Position numbers and translations under genes: made by a program. The notes below the pieces were generated by a model that searched no databases, was not told the origin of the DNA, and saw nothing but the letters and a program-made list of their open reading frames with translations. From Convivina praedatoris (lineage in GTDB: Bacteria; Bacillota; Bacilli; Lactobacillales; Lactobacillaceae), in contig NZ_CAKOET010000001.1 of assembly GCF_933208495.1 (NCBI RefSeq), forward strand, positions 1-64,000: a stretch of DNA of 64,000 bases, written 5' to 3'. Shown here one piece after another: positions 42,036-51,014 of this stretch; positions within the stretch are counted from its first letter, which is position 1, and each line of letters starts with the position of its first letter.

Positions 42036-43253
42036 ATGACAGATCAAAAACCAGCGGTTTGGTATGAACACTTACATACTGAAAAGCATACTGGCGCTCG
42101 CCGCGGCCGGATTCATACGCCTCATGGTGTTTTTGAAACGCCAATGTTTATGCCAGTCGGAACCCAGGGTGCTGTTAAGGGTGTCGATGCCCGTACCTTA
42201 AAAGAAATTGGTTCTCAATTTATTTTAAGTAACACTTATCATCTCTGGGTAAGACCAGGAGATGAATTAATTGCTGAAGCCGGCGGGTTACATAAATATA
42301 TGGGCTGGGATCAGGCGATTTTGACGGATTCGGGTGGTTTTCAAGTGTTCTCCTTGTCAGATGCTCGTAAATTAAAAGAAGAAGGGGTTACCTTCCAAAA
42401 CCACGTGAATGGGGACCGAATGTTCTTGTCGCCTGAAGTTGCCATGCGAATCCAAAACAATTTGGGTTCGGATGTGATGATGCAGTTAGATGAAGCTATT
42501 CCATATTTTGAACCTTATGATTATGTGAAAGAATCGATGCAGCGGTCTTTGCGTTGGGCCGACCGGGCCCAGCAATATCATAAGAAGACGGATAGTCAGG
42601 CCTTGTTTGGGATTGTACAGGGGGCTGGCTTTCGGGCTTTACGAACTGAATCGGCTCAAGAATTAGTTAAGATGGATTTACCAGGGTATGCCGTTGGTGG
42701 TCTATCGGTCGGAGAATCTAAAACGGAAATGAACCGAGTGCTTGATTTTACTATGCCACTGTTGCCAGAAGATAAACCCCGTTACTTGATGGGCGTAGCC
42801 GCACCGGATTCTTTGATTGATAGTGTTATGCGTGGAATTGATATGTTTGATTGTGTGCTACCAACTCGAATTGGCCGTAAGGGTACCCTAATGACGCGCC
42901 ATGGTCGGGTAGTGATTCGCAACGCTAAGTATAAAAACGACTTTACACCAATTGATGCTGATTTATCCTACTACTCTGATAATCCCATCCGTACTAATCA
43001 ATTTGGTGATTTAGCCCAGTATGATATTCCGGGTTTTAATCCTTTCCAGACTTTAACGCGATCCTATCTACATCATTTATTTAATGCCCATGAATTACTG
43101 GGAGCTCAGATTGCTTCGGCCCATAATTTGCGCTTCTTACTGCAGTTTATGGAAGATATGCGGCGGGCAATTGAAAATGATGAATTATTAGAATTCCGTG
43201 AACAAGTGATGGAAGAGTATGGTTACAATAAACCGAATGCCCGTCTATTCTAA
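42036..43253 (+). CDS. tgt: tRNA-guanine transglycosylase, zinc ligands not visible
   Basis: 405 residues. Exchanges guanine-34 for preQ1 in tRNAs with GUN anticodons. Core motifs are conserved: [53 protein letters not shown], and [14 protein letters not shown] with the nucleophile D. After [11 protein letters not shown] the family has CxCxxC with a later His. Here the text reads [10 protein letters not shown], then about 25 extra residues, before [13 protein letters not shown]. So the three zinc cysteines are missing, while the His region stays. Catalysis residues are intact. Confidence 0.88.
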   Translation: MTDQKPAVWYEHLHTEKHTGARRGRIHTPHGVFETPMFMPVGTQGAVKGVDARTLKEIGSQFILSNTYHLWVRPGDELIAEAGGLHKYMGWDQAILTDSGGFQVFSLSDARKLKEEGVTFQNHVNGDRMFLSPEVAMRIQNNLGSDVMMQLDEAIPYFEPYDYVKESMQRSLRWADRAQQYHKKTDSQALFGIVQGAGFRALRTESAQELVKMDLPGYAVGGLSVGESKTEMNRVLDFTMPLLPEDKPRYLMGVAAPDSLIDSVMRGIDMFDCVLPTRIGRKGTLMTRHGRVVIRNAKYKNDFTPIDADLSYYSDNPIRTNQFGDLAQYDIPGFNPFQTLTRSYLHHLFNAHELLGAQIASAHNLRFLLQFMEDMRRAIENDELLEFREQVMEEYGYNKPNARLF

Positions 43254-43300
43254 AGTTTGTTATAATTGTTGTTAAGAAAAATAAGGAAGTGTTCTATTTT

Positions 43301-43669
43301 ATGTCAATGAATATTATTTTGCCCCTAGTTTTGATTATTGCCATGTTGTATTTAATGTCACGGAATCAAAAGAAGCAACGGGCTCGTCAAGAAGAAATGA
43401 AGAATAACTTGAAGAGAGGGGTCCACGTGGTGACTATCGGTGGTATGCACGCCGTAGTTGAAAGTGTTGATACTGCAAAGCAAACGGTTGATTTAAACGC
43501 CGAAGGTGTTATTTTAACTTTTGATTTAACAGCTATTCGCACGGTTAAGGCTGCTGAAACAGCTCAAGTTGCACCAGCAACTACTGATGATTCAACTGCT
43601 CCTAAGGAAGTCAGCGAATCAACCACTGATTCACAAAGCACTGCGACTCAGACTGAATCTGAAAAGTAA
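43301..43669 (+). CDS. yajC: preprotein translocase subunit YajC
   Basis: 122 residues from the ATG at 43301 (AAGGAAG upstream). One membrane helix (about 4-22), then the YajC domain (SRNQKKQRARQEEMKNNLKRGVHVVTIGGMHAVVESVD), then a long acidic Thr/Ser/Glu-rich tail of about 40 residues. Accessory of the SecDF complex. The tgt-yajC order is conserved in Gram-positives. Confidence 0.92.
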   Translation: MSMNIILPLVLIIAMLYLMSRNQKKQRARQEEMKNNLKRGVHVVTIGGMHAVVESVDTAKQTVDLNAEGVILTFDLTAIRTVKAAETAQVAPATTDDSTAPKEVSESTTDSQSTATQTESEK

Positions 43670-43682
43670 TTATGGATTGTTT

Positions 43683-43706
43683 AAAGAGGCCTTAGGCCTC
43701 TTTTTT
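43683..43706 (+). terminator. intrinsic terminator of tgt-yajC
   Basis: AAAGAGGCC pairs with GGCCTCTTT around TTA, followed by TTT. Confidence 0.92.
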
Positions 43707-43795
43707 AGTAAAGTTTAGCGGGTTAAGTTTGATTGTGTTAAGATTATGGCTACTCTGACTGGGAAATAATTCCAGTTCGTTGGAAGGGGATTATT

Positions 43796-45511
43796 ATGCA
43801 GATTCTACTTAGGCATGCTAAAAAGTATCGCCTTGAAATATTTTTTACTGTCTTAGCCGTAATTGTTATGGCGGGTGCTTCACTTTGGCAGCCACATTTA
43901 CTGCAAAAAATGATTTCAGCAATTATTGCTGATAAGCAAAGTCAAGTTATCGAATATGGCGTTCAATTGGTTGGATTGGCGGTAATCGGTATTGTTGCCG
44001 GTGTTTTTAATACTGTTTTGGCTGCTAAAGTGTCGCAGTCAATTGCGGCTGATATTCGGGCGGAACAGTACCGTAAAATCCAAACTTTTTCTTTTGGTAA
44101 TATTGAAACTTTTTCGGCTGGAAACTTGGTAGTTCGGATGACTAATGATGTCAATCAGGTACAACAGCTAATTATGACCCTATTGCAGTCTTTGTTGCGG
44201 ATTCCCATCTTATTCGTGGGTGCTGTGGTTTTGGCTATTTTTACAATTCCTAGTTTGTGGTGGATTGTGGTCTTAATGATTGTTGCTATTTTACTATCCT
44301 CGCGGGGAATCTTTAAGCAAATGGGGAAGTATTTCTTTAAAATTCAAAATCTAATTGATTTGAATAATACTTTGGCTAAAGAGAATCTACAGGGTGTTCG
44401 AGTAGTCAAGTCATTTAATCAAGAAGACAGTGAAATTGAACGTTTTTCCAATAACACCAATGACTTGGTGGATGTGAATATTAAAATTGGCTATTTGTTT
44501 AACTTCTTGTTTCCAATTTTTATGGTGATTTCGTATTTGGCAATTGGTACGGCCTTGTTGTTAGTTGGAAAGGATATTGTGGGGTATCCTGATAATTTAG
44601 CTGCAATTACGCCTTTTATTTCTTATGTAATGCAGATTTTGTTTGCCATTATGATTGGTGGGATGGTTTCAACTTTTGCTTCGCGTGGTTTTGTTTCTCT
44701 GCGACGAATTCAAGCGGTTTTGTCAACTGAACCGGATATTGTCTATGACGCTAAGGCGCCGGAAGAAAAATTAAATGGGAGTGTTAGTTTTAAACATGTT
44801 AGTTTTACCTACCCTGGTGATGACCAACCGGCCTTAAAGGATATCTCTTTTGATATCAAGGCGGGCGAAATGGTGGGTATTGTCGGTGCTACTGGTTCCG
44901 GTAAATCAACTTTAGCCCAGCTGATTCCTCGTTTATATGATCCTACGCAGGGGGAAGTTGCGGTTGGTAATATTAATTTGAAACAGGTCAATGAGCGCTC
45001 CTTACGGCAAGCAGTATCATTGGTGTTACAAAAAGCCATCCTTTTCTCGGGGTCAATTGCTGATAATCTACGGCATGGTAATCCGCAAGCCGATACTGAT
45101 GATATGAAACGGGCGGCCACGATTGCTCAAGCGTCTGAATTTATTGATCGTTATGAGGATGGTTTTAATCATGAAGTTGATGAACGTTCATCCAATTTTT
45201 CTGGTGGTCAAAAGCAACGTTTGTCAATTGCTCGAGGGGTGATTGGCAAACCCAAGGTCTTAATTTTAGATGATTCGACTTCTGCCTTGGATGCCCGCAG
45301 TGAAAAGCTAGTTCAAGAAGCCTTAAATCATGATTTACAGGGAACAACAACCCTAATTATTGCCGAAAAAATTAGTTCGGTTATTCATGCGGATCGAATT
45401 TTAGTCTTAGATCAGGGCCAACTAGTAGCCGCTGGTAATCATCACGAACTGCTAAATTCTTCACCAATTTACCGTGAAATTTATGAAACCCAAAAGGCAA
45501 AGGAGGACTAA
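43796..45511 (+). CDS. heterodimeric ABC exporter, subunit with degenerate catalytic residues
   Basis: 571 residues: six-helix exporter domain (about 15-305) and ATPase domain. Walker A is GATGSGKS and the signature is a good FSGGQKQRLSIARG. Walker B reads LILDDSTSALD with D instead of catalytic E, and the H-loop reads IIAEKIS, without His. In heterodimeric exporters such as TM287/288 and LmrCD this is the subunit contributing the non-hydrolytic site. It ends two bases before its partner. Likely multidrug or lipid exporter. Confidence 0.88.
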   Translation: MQILLRHAKKYRLEIFFTVLAVIVMAGASLWQPHLLQKMISAIIADKQSQVIEYGVQLVGLAVIGIVAGVFNTVLAAKVSQSIAADIRAEQYRKIQTFSFGNIETFSAGNLVVRMTNDVNQVQQLIMTLLQSLLRIPILFVGAVVLAIFTIPSLWWIVVLMIVAILLSSRGIFKQMGKYFFKIQNLIDLNNTLAKENLQGVRVVKSFNQEDSEIERFSNNTNDLVDVNIKIGYLFNFLFPIFMVISYLAIGTALLLVGKDIVGYPDNLAAITPFISYVMQILFAIMIGGMVSTFASRGFVSLRRIQAVLSTEPDIVYDAKAPEEKLNGSVSFKHVSFTYPGDDQPALKDISFDIKAGEMVGIVGATGSGKSTLAQLIPRLYDPTQGEVAVGNINLKQVNERSLRQAVSLVLQKAILFSGSIADNLRHGNPQADTDDMKRAATIAQASEFIDRYEDGFNHEVDERSSNFSGGQKQRLSIARGVIGKPKVLILDDSTSALDARSEKLVQEALNHDLQGTTTLIIAEKISSVIHADRILVLDQGQLVAAGNHHELLNSSPIYREIYETQKAKED

Positions 45512-45513
45512 CA

Positions 45514-47295
45514 ATGCGTGAATTTATCCAGGCAGTTGTCTATTTTTATAATTATTTAAAACGTTATTGGCGGGGCCTATTATTTGCTATGATTGCGGTC
45601 TTGGTGGGAACTTACGCCCAAATTAAAGCACCGGTGTATCTCGGCCAGGCCATTACCGCCTTGGCGACTTACTTAGGTGAGTATTTGAACCCAACGACTC
45701 ATCATCAGGCTAGTATGAATGGTTTTTATAATGCCCTGTGGGCCATGGTTTTCTTTTATGGCCTAACGGAAATTGGCTTGGTGGCCTCAGGGTTAATTAC
45801 CAGTCGGATTAGTGCCAAGTCAACTGGGGAAATGCGTGTGAGCCTTTTTTCCAAGTTGCAAAAGATGACGATTCGTTATTTTGATACGCATCAAGACGGT
45901 AAAATTCTTTCGCTATTTACTTCGGATTTGGATAATATTTTTAATGCCATGAATCAGGCTATTTTCCAGGTGTTTTCGCAGGGTCTGTTGTTCCTAGGCG
46001 TCATCTGGATGATGTTTGAGCAAAGTGCTATCATGGCCTGGGTGACCATGGCTTTGACACCGATAGCTATTTTGGTGGCTTTAGTTATTATTCGACGGGC
46101 TCGTTATCACATTACTCATCAACAGCAAGCAATTAGTCGGATGAATGGGTACATTAATGAGCAGGTGAATGGTGAGAAGATTATCATTACCGAAGGATTG
46201 CAACAAGAATCGATTCGTAACTTCGATCCTTATAATGAAAAAGTGAAAGAAGAAACTTATAAAGGACAGGTTTATTCAGGGATGCTGATGCCTTTAATGC
46301 AAGGTCTGTCTTTACTAAATTTGGCAATTGTCATTTTCTTTGGTTCGTGGTTAGTCTTGCATAGTGGCATGAGTAAGGCGACTGGATTAGGCTTAGTAGT
46401 AGTTTTCGTTAATTATTCGCAGCAGTACTATCAACCAATTAGCCAATTGACTTCGATTTATAATATGTTGCAATTGGCCATTACTGGGGCCGGTCGTTTA
46501 ACTAAGGTTAAAGCTGAACCGGAAGAAGTTGATCAGGCTCGTGGTACGGTTTTGCCTGCTTTAAAAAATGGTGTACAACTAGATCAAGTTCGTTTTGGTT
46601 ACAATACTAAACAAGAAATCTTACACGATGTATCAATTGATGTTCAAAAGGGGCAAATGGTAGCCTTAGTTGGGCCAACTGGTTCTGGTAAAACGACAGT
46701 GATGAACTTGTTAAATCGTTTTTACGATGTCAACAGCGGTCAAATAACATTTGATGGGGTCGATATTCGTCAGGTTGATTTAAAATCACTTAGAGATCAG
46801 GTTGGGATTGTTTTACAGGAATCAGTTATTTTTAGTCGTTCGATTGCTGAAAATATTAAATTTGGAAAACCTAATGCGACTGATAAAGAAATGATTGGAG
46901 CCGCCAAGCAGGCTAATATTCATGAATTTATTATGTCCCTACCAGAGGGCTATCAGACGCAGGTTAGTGATGAAAACTCGGTTTTTTCAACGGGACAAAA
47001 ACAACTATTATCCATTGCTCGGACAATTTTAACTAATCCCGATTTCTTAATTTTAGATGAAGCCACTTCAAATGTGGATACTGTGACGGAAACCAAAATT
47101 CAAGAAGCTATGAATAATGTGATTGCCGGTAGGACTAGTTTTGTGATTGCCCATCGGCTAAAAACGATTCTGGGAGCTGATAAAATTGTGGTCTTAAAAG
47201 ATGGTCGCGTTATTGAGCAGGGGACTCATAACCAATTATTGGCTGAGCATGGTTTTTATGCCGATTTGTATCATAATCAGATGGTCTTTGAATAA
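45514..47295 (+). CDS. heterodimeric ABC exporter, catalytic partner subunit
   Basis: 593 residues: six membrane helices and an ATPase domain with Walker A GPTGSGKTT, canonical Walker B LILDEATSNVD and His switch VIAHRL. Its own signature is altered (FSTGQKQLLSIART instead of SGGQ). Paired with the upstream subunit, one site is fully canonical (this Walker B plus the other subunit's SGGQ) and the other degenerate. Substrate unknown; LmrCD-like drug export is the usual guess. Confidence 0.88.
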   Translation: MREFIQAVVYFYNYLKRYWRGLLFAMIAVLVGTYAQIKAPVYLGQAITALATYLGEYLNPTTHHQASMNGFYNALWAMVFFYGLTEIGLVASGLITSRISAKSTGEMRVSLFSKLQKMTIRYFDTHQDGKILSLFTSDLDNIFNAMNQAIFQVFSQGLLFLGVIWMMFEQSAIMAWVTMALTPIAILVALVIIRRARYHITHQQQAISRMNGYINEQVNGEKIIITEGLQQESIRNFDPYNEKVKEETYKGQVYSGMLMPLMQGLSLLNLAIVIFFGSWLVLHSGMSKATGLGLVVVFVNYSQQYYQPISQLTSIYNMLQLAITGAGRLTKVKAEPEEVDQARGTVLPALKNGVQLDQVRFGYNTKQEILHDVSIDVQKGQMVALVGPTGSGKTTVMNLLNRFYDVNSGQITFDGVDIRQVDLKSLRDQVGIVLQESVIFSRSIAENIKFGKPNATDKEMIGAAKQANIHEFIMSLPEGYQTQVSDENSVFSTGQKQLLSIARTILTNPDFLILDEATSNVDTVTETKIQEAMNNVIAGRTSFVIAHRLKTILGADKIVVLKDGRVIEQGTHNQLLAEHGFYADLYHNQMVFE

Positions 47296-47299
47296 GAAT

Positions 47300-47336
47300 A
47301 AAAAGCGCTCCAGTCGTATTGACGGAAGCGCTTTTT
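47300..47336 (+). terminator. intrinsic terminator of the ABC exporter operon
   Basis: AAAAAGCGCTCC pairs with GGAAGCGCTTTTT (one bulge) around a 12-base loop, T-tailed. Confidence 0.88.
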
Positions 47337-47414
47337 ACATTGGAATGGTTTTTTAATAATGATATACTAGCATTATTGCCGTCACTTAATCTGATTCAAA
47401 TATTGGGGTTAATT

Positions 47415-48656
47415 ATGAAAATAGGAATATTTACCGACACCTATCTACCACAGGTGAGTGGGGTTGTCACTTCCATTCAAACATTAAAAGATGCCTTAGA
47501 GGCACAAGGTCATGAGGTATATATTTTTACCGCTACTGATCCTAAAATTGCCAAAGATGCGGATGAAACGCATGTGTATCGTTTTTCTAGTATGCCATAC
47601 TTCGGTTATAAAGACCGTCGTGTTACCTTTCGGGGGCTAATTCAAACCGTTGAAATTGGTAAAGAATTAGATCTAGATATTATTCATACGCAAACAGAAT
47701 TTTCTTTGGGCTTGATGGGGAAATTTGTTGCTCGTCGATTGAAGATACCAGTGGTACATACGTATCATACAATGTATGAAGATTATACGAATTACTTTGC
47801 CCGCGGTATGTTGTTAAAGCCTAGTGGGGTTGGCCCCTTGGTGAAGGCCTATTTGAAGGGAATGTCTGGGGTGGTTGCGCCCTCGCAATTGGTTCGTGAT
47901 ACTTTGATTCGCTATGGCGTGACTGATATTCCAATCCCAGTGATTCCAACTGGCGTCGCCTTACCAGACGTGAAAGAAGATCAGGTCGATTTGCGTGCCA
48001 AATATGGATTTACGCCCGAACAACCAGTGGTATTGTCATTGGGTCGATTAGCTCCTGAAAAAAATATTACCATGACGATTTCGGCTTTTTCAGAACTGTT
48101 ACAGTCTTATCCAGATGCCCAGTTAGTGATTGCTGGGGACGGACCGGCTCGTAAAACTTTAGAAGAACAGGTCGATGATTTAGATTTGCAAGATCACATT
48201 ACCTTTGCCGGTATGGTGGGACATGAAGAAGTTTATGACTACTACCGAATGGCCAATGTTTTTGTCAGCTCTTCTGATTCTGAAACCCAAGGATTGACCT
48301 TTATTGAATCTATGGCGGCTGATCGTCCCTTTGTAGCTATTCATTCACCTTATCTAGACAATTTGGTAGATAGTCCGGCTATTGGGACTTTAGTTGATGA
48401 CTATGATGAGTTCTTACAAGGAATTGAATTTTACTTAAATAATCCTCAAACAGTTGCTGATAGTGAAATTCGTAAGGAAAAAATGTATAACGTCGATGCC
48501 AATACCTTTGCTACTCGGGTAGTTAACTTCTATGAAGAAGTATTGGAAAATTATCGCTCAACACAAACTTCGGATGAAGATAAAGAAGAATATTTGAATG
48601 ACGAAGAGATTGGCTACATTAAGCGAATTTTGCGCAATCCCTTCCGGAGAAACTAA
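47415..48656 (+). CDS. GT4 glycosyltransferase, probable 1,2-diacylglycerol 3-alpha-glucosyltransferase
   Basis: 413 residues from the ATG at 47415; the frame is open further upstream but enters the preceding terminator. The start MKIGIFTDTYLPQVSGVVTS, DIIHTQTEFSLGLMG, VVHTYHTMYEDY and the GT4 motif FVSSSDSETQGLTFIESMA are those of monoglucosyl-diacylglycerol synthases of lactic acid bacteria. It would make the first glucolipid of the LTA anchor at the inner membrane face. It is followed at once by a second glycosyltransferase. Confidence 0.85.
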   Translation: MKIGIFTDTYLPQVSGVVTSIQTLKDALEAQGHEVYIFTATDPKIAKDADETHVYRFSSMPYFGYKDRRVTFRGLIQTVEIGKELDLDIIHTQTEFSLGLMGKFVARRLKIPVVHTYHTMYEDYTNYFARGMLLKPSGVGPLVKAYLKGMSGVVAPSQLVRDTLIRYGVTDIPIPVIPTGVALPDVKEDQVDLRAKYGFTPEQPVVLSLGRLAPEKNITMTISAFSELLQSYPDAQLVIAGDGPARKTLEEQVDDLDLQDHITFAGMVGHEEVYDYYRMANVFVSSSDSETQGLTFIESMAADRPFVAIHSPYLDNLVDSPAIGTLVDDYDEFLQGIEFYLNNPQTVADSEIRKEKMYNVDANTFATRVVNFYEEVLENYRSTQTSDEDKEEYLNDEEIGYIKRILRNPFRRN

Positions 48657-48657
48657 C

Positions 48658-49665
48658 TTGAAAGTACTTTTATATTTTGAAAACCAAAAACTAATTTCTA
48701 AGTCCGGTATTGGCCGGGCAATGCGTTTACAACAGGAAGCCTTATCGCATACCAATGTGGAGGTCACAACTGACCCACATTGTAGTGATTATGATCTGTT
48801 GCACATTAATACTTATGGTGTTAACAGTATGCATATGGTTCACCGGGCGCATCGAATGGGCAAAAAAGTGGTTTATCATGCCCACTCAACCTATGAGGAC
48901 TTTCGTAATTCTTTTGTAGGTTCCAACTGGATTGCCCCTTTTTATAAGCATCATTTAGTTTCATTATATCGTCAAGGTGATGCGCTAATTACGCCGACGC
49001 CATATTCTAAAAGTCTATTACGTAGTTATGGTTTAACGCAGCCAATTTATCCAATTTCAAATGGTATTAATTTGGCTAAATATGCGCAATCTAGTGATAA
49101 AGTTGCAAAATTTCGGGATTATTTCCGTTTAGCCCCCGATCAAAAAACAGTAATTAGTGTTGGCTTATTTTTTGAACGTAAGGGGATTTTTGATTTTGTT
49201 CAATTAGCGGAAAATAATCCTGATATTACTTTTATATGGTTTGGTTATACTGATCCTAAATTAATTCCAGCCAAAGTGCGGCGAGTGGTTGAAGGGGCTC
49301 ATCCGAATAATTTGATTTTTGCTGGTTATATTACTGGGGATGTCATTTTGGGTGCCTATCAGGGAGCCGATTTGTTCTTATATCCTTCTTTTGAAGAAAC
49401 CGAAGGGATTGTTGTTTTGGAGGCATTGGCCTCTAAGCAAAATGCTTTGATTCGAGATATTCCAGTCTATGACCCTTGGTTGACTGACCAAAAAAATTGT
49501 TACAAAGCTAAAGACGTCGCTGAATTTCAAACAAAGATGGATGCTATCTTAAGTAGGCAAGTTCCTGATTTAACCGAGGCTGGTTATCAAGTCGCTCAAG
49601 CGCGAGATTTAGCAGTTATTGGGCAGCAATTAGCCCAAACTTATGATAAAGTCCTTAGTCAATAA
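48658..49665 (+). CDS. GT4 glycosyltransferase, probable diglucosyl-diacylglycerol synthase
   Basis: 335 residues starting with TTG at 48658 (GGAG nine bases upstream), two bases after the first transferase stop. It begins KVLLYFENQKLISKSGIGRA; VVYHAHSTYEDFRNSF and the GT4 motif YPSFEETEGIVVLEALA are visible. This is the CpoA/BgsA/LafA-type enzyme that adds the second sugar to the glycolipid. The gene order first/second glucosyltransferase is standard. An upstream in-frame extension to 48598 is rejected because it overlaps the first gene. Confidence 0.82.
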   Translation: MKVLLYFENQKLISKSGIGRAMRLQQEALSHTNVEVTTDPHCSDYDLLHINTYGVNSMHMVHRAHRMGKKVVYHAHSTYEDFRNSFVGSNWIAPFYKHHLVSLYRQGDALITPTPYSKSLLRSYGLTQPIYPISNGINLAKYAQSSDKVAKFRDYFRLAPDQKTVISVGLFFERKGIFDFVQLAENNPDITFIWFGYTDPKLIPAKVRRVVEGAHPNNLIFAGYITGDVILGAYQGADLFLYPSFEETEGIVVLEALASKQNALIRDIPVYDPWLTDQKNCYKAKDVAEFQTKMDAILSRQVPDLTEAGYQVAQARDLAVIGQQLAQTYDKVLSQ

Positions 49666-49690
49666 CATGGCTAATAACAAGGAGAAGATG

Positions 49691-50713
49691 ATGTCAAAAC
49701 GTAATCAGATTTCTGCTGGTATCGTAGTCATACTAACGGCGGTTACGGTTTATTATTTGGTTCAAGAGCTTAAGGGGAAGGGTAAGCAACTCGAAGAGGC
49801 TTTGCGTGTTTTGGATTGGCGTTGGTTAGCTGCCGGTTTAGTCATGATGGTGGTTTCCATTCTCTTGGAGGCGATGGCTACTCGGGCGTTAATGAGTGCT
49901 AAGGATCAAGAACACATCCATTGGACTACTTTAATTAAGGTTCCTCTAATGAACTTATTGGGTAGTGGGTTAACCCCCTTTGCTAGTGGAGGACAGCCGG
50001 CCCAGTTGTTTGCTTTGGCCAAGGCTAAAATCGAAACCGGTCGGGCTTTGTCGACCATTTTAATGAAATTTTTAGTCTACCAAATTGTGGTTGTCCTTTT
50101 TTTTATCGTCGCCTATGGTGCTGCTGATAATTTTATTTATCAATATGTTGACCATACTTTTGCTGAATTTATTCCTTTTGCGATTTTTATTCATGCCATT
50201 GTGATTGTGGGAATTTTGCTGGTAATGTTTTGGCCGGCATTTACCCTAAAGTTGGTTCATTTGACGGCGCGGTTGATTGGTCACTTTACTAGTCCTAAAC
50301 ACTATCAAAAAATCGTTGACAGTATCGAAGTCAAAATTAATAATTTCCATTTTGAATCTCGACGGGTTATTAAAAACAAGCGGGCCTTGTTAGAATCGAC
50401 TTTTTGGACAGTGTTACAGTTAGTTGTGTTCTATATGATTCCTTATTTTGTGATTCGAGCTTTCGGTTATCCCGAGGTAAATCCTTGGTTAATTGTCACG
50501 ATGAACATTATGATTGTCATGGTCATTTCACTCTTCCCCGTTCCTGGTGGAGTTGGTGGTGCTGAGCTGAGTTTTAAGTTACTTTTTACGCCTTTTGTTA
50601 GTAACCCAGCTACCTTGATCTTAGTAATTCTGCTATGGCGGTTGATTACCTACTACTTTGGTATTTTTGCTGGTATAATTGCCTATATTTTGCCAACTAA
50701 GCAGTATGATTAA
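49691..50713 (+). CDS. UPF0104/LPG-synthase-TM family membrane protein, possible lipid flippase
   Basis: 340 residues with about eight helices; family features include PLMNLLGSGLTPFASGGQPAQ, KFLVYQIVVVLFF and SLFPVPGGVGGAELSF. It resembles the flippase part of MprF without the synthase domain (YbhN/AglD group). Its position between the glycolipid transferases and LTA synthase suggests it moves the glucolipid anchor outward, the role of LtaA in Staphylococcus, which is not visible here. This is inference. GGAG is six bases before the ATG at 49691. Confidence 0.78.
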   Translation: MSKRNQISAGIVVILTAVTVYYLVQELKGKGKQLEEALRVLDWRWLAAGLVMMVVSILLEAMATRALMSAKDQEHIHWTTLIKVPLMNLLGSGLTPFASGGQPAQLFALAKAKIETGRALSTILMKFLVYQIVVVLFFIVAYGAADNFIYQYVDHTFAEFIPFAIFIHAIVIVGILLVMFWPAFTLKLVHLTARLIGHFTSPKHYQKIVDSIEVKINNFHFESRRVIKNKRALLESTFWTVLQLVVFYMIPYFVIRAFGYPEVNPWLIVTMNIMIVMVISLFPVPGGVGGAELSFKLLFTPFVSNPATLILVILLWRLITYYFGIFAGIIAYILPTKQYD

Positions 50714-50727
50714 AAGAGGTGATGAAT

Positions 50728-50988
50728 ATGCCTTTAAGTTCACCAACTAGTGATTTAAAACAGATAATGACCCGGCTACGAGCGATGACTGAGGCCACTG
50801 ATGGCGAGTATCAGTTACGCCGTTTTGAGGTGTATGGGGTTGAGGTCTTGCAGGTAAGTTATGATCAGGTTCAAGGCCTATGGTGGGTCCGGGAACATCG
50901 TCAATTCCGTGAGTTTGAGTTTGATGATATCGATCTAGTGGCGATTGAAATATATGATGTATTGCACGATATGCAGTTGGTTTTCTGA
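50728..50988 (+). CDS. DUF1797/YkuJ-like small protein
   Basis: 86 residues from ATG 50728 (AGAGGTG six bases upstream). IMTRLRAMTEATDGEYQLRR, FEVYGVEVLQVSYDQ and a C-terminal FEFDDIDLVAIEIYDVLHD follow the YkuJ family. Function unknown. It is cotranscribed with the glycolipid/LTA genes. Confidence 0.78.
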   Translation: MPLSSPTSDLKQIMTRLRAMTEATDGEYQLRRFEVYGVEVLQVSYDQVQGLWWVREHRQFREFEFDDIDLVAIEIYDVLHDMQLVF

Positions 50989-51014
50989 ATGGATTAATTT
51001 ATTGAGGAAAAAAT

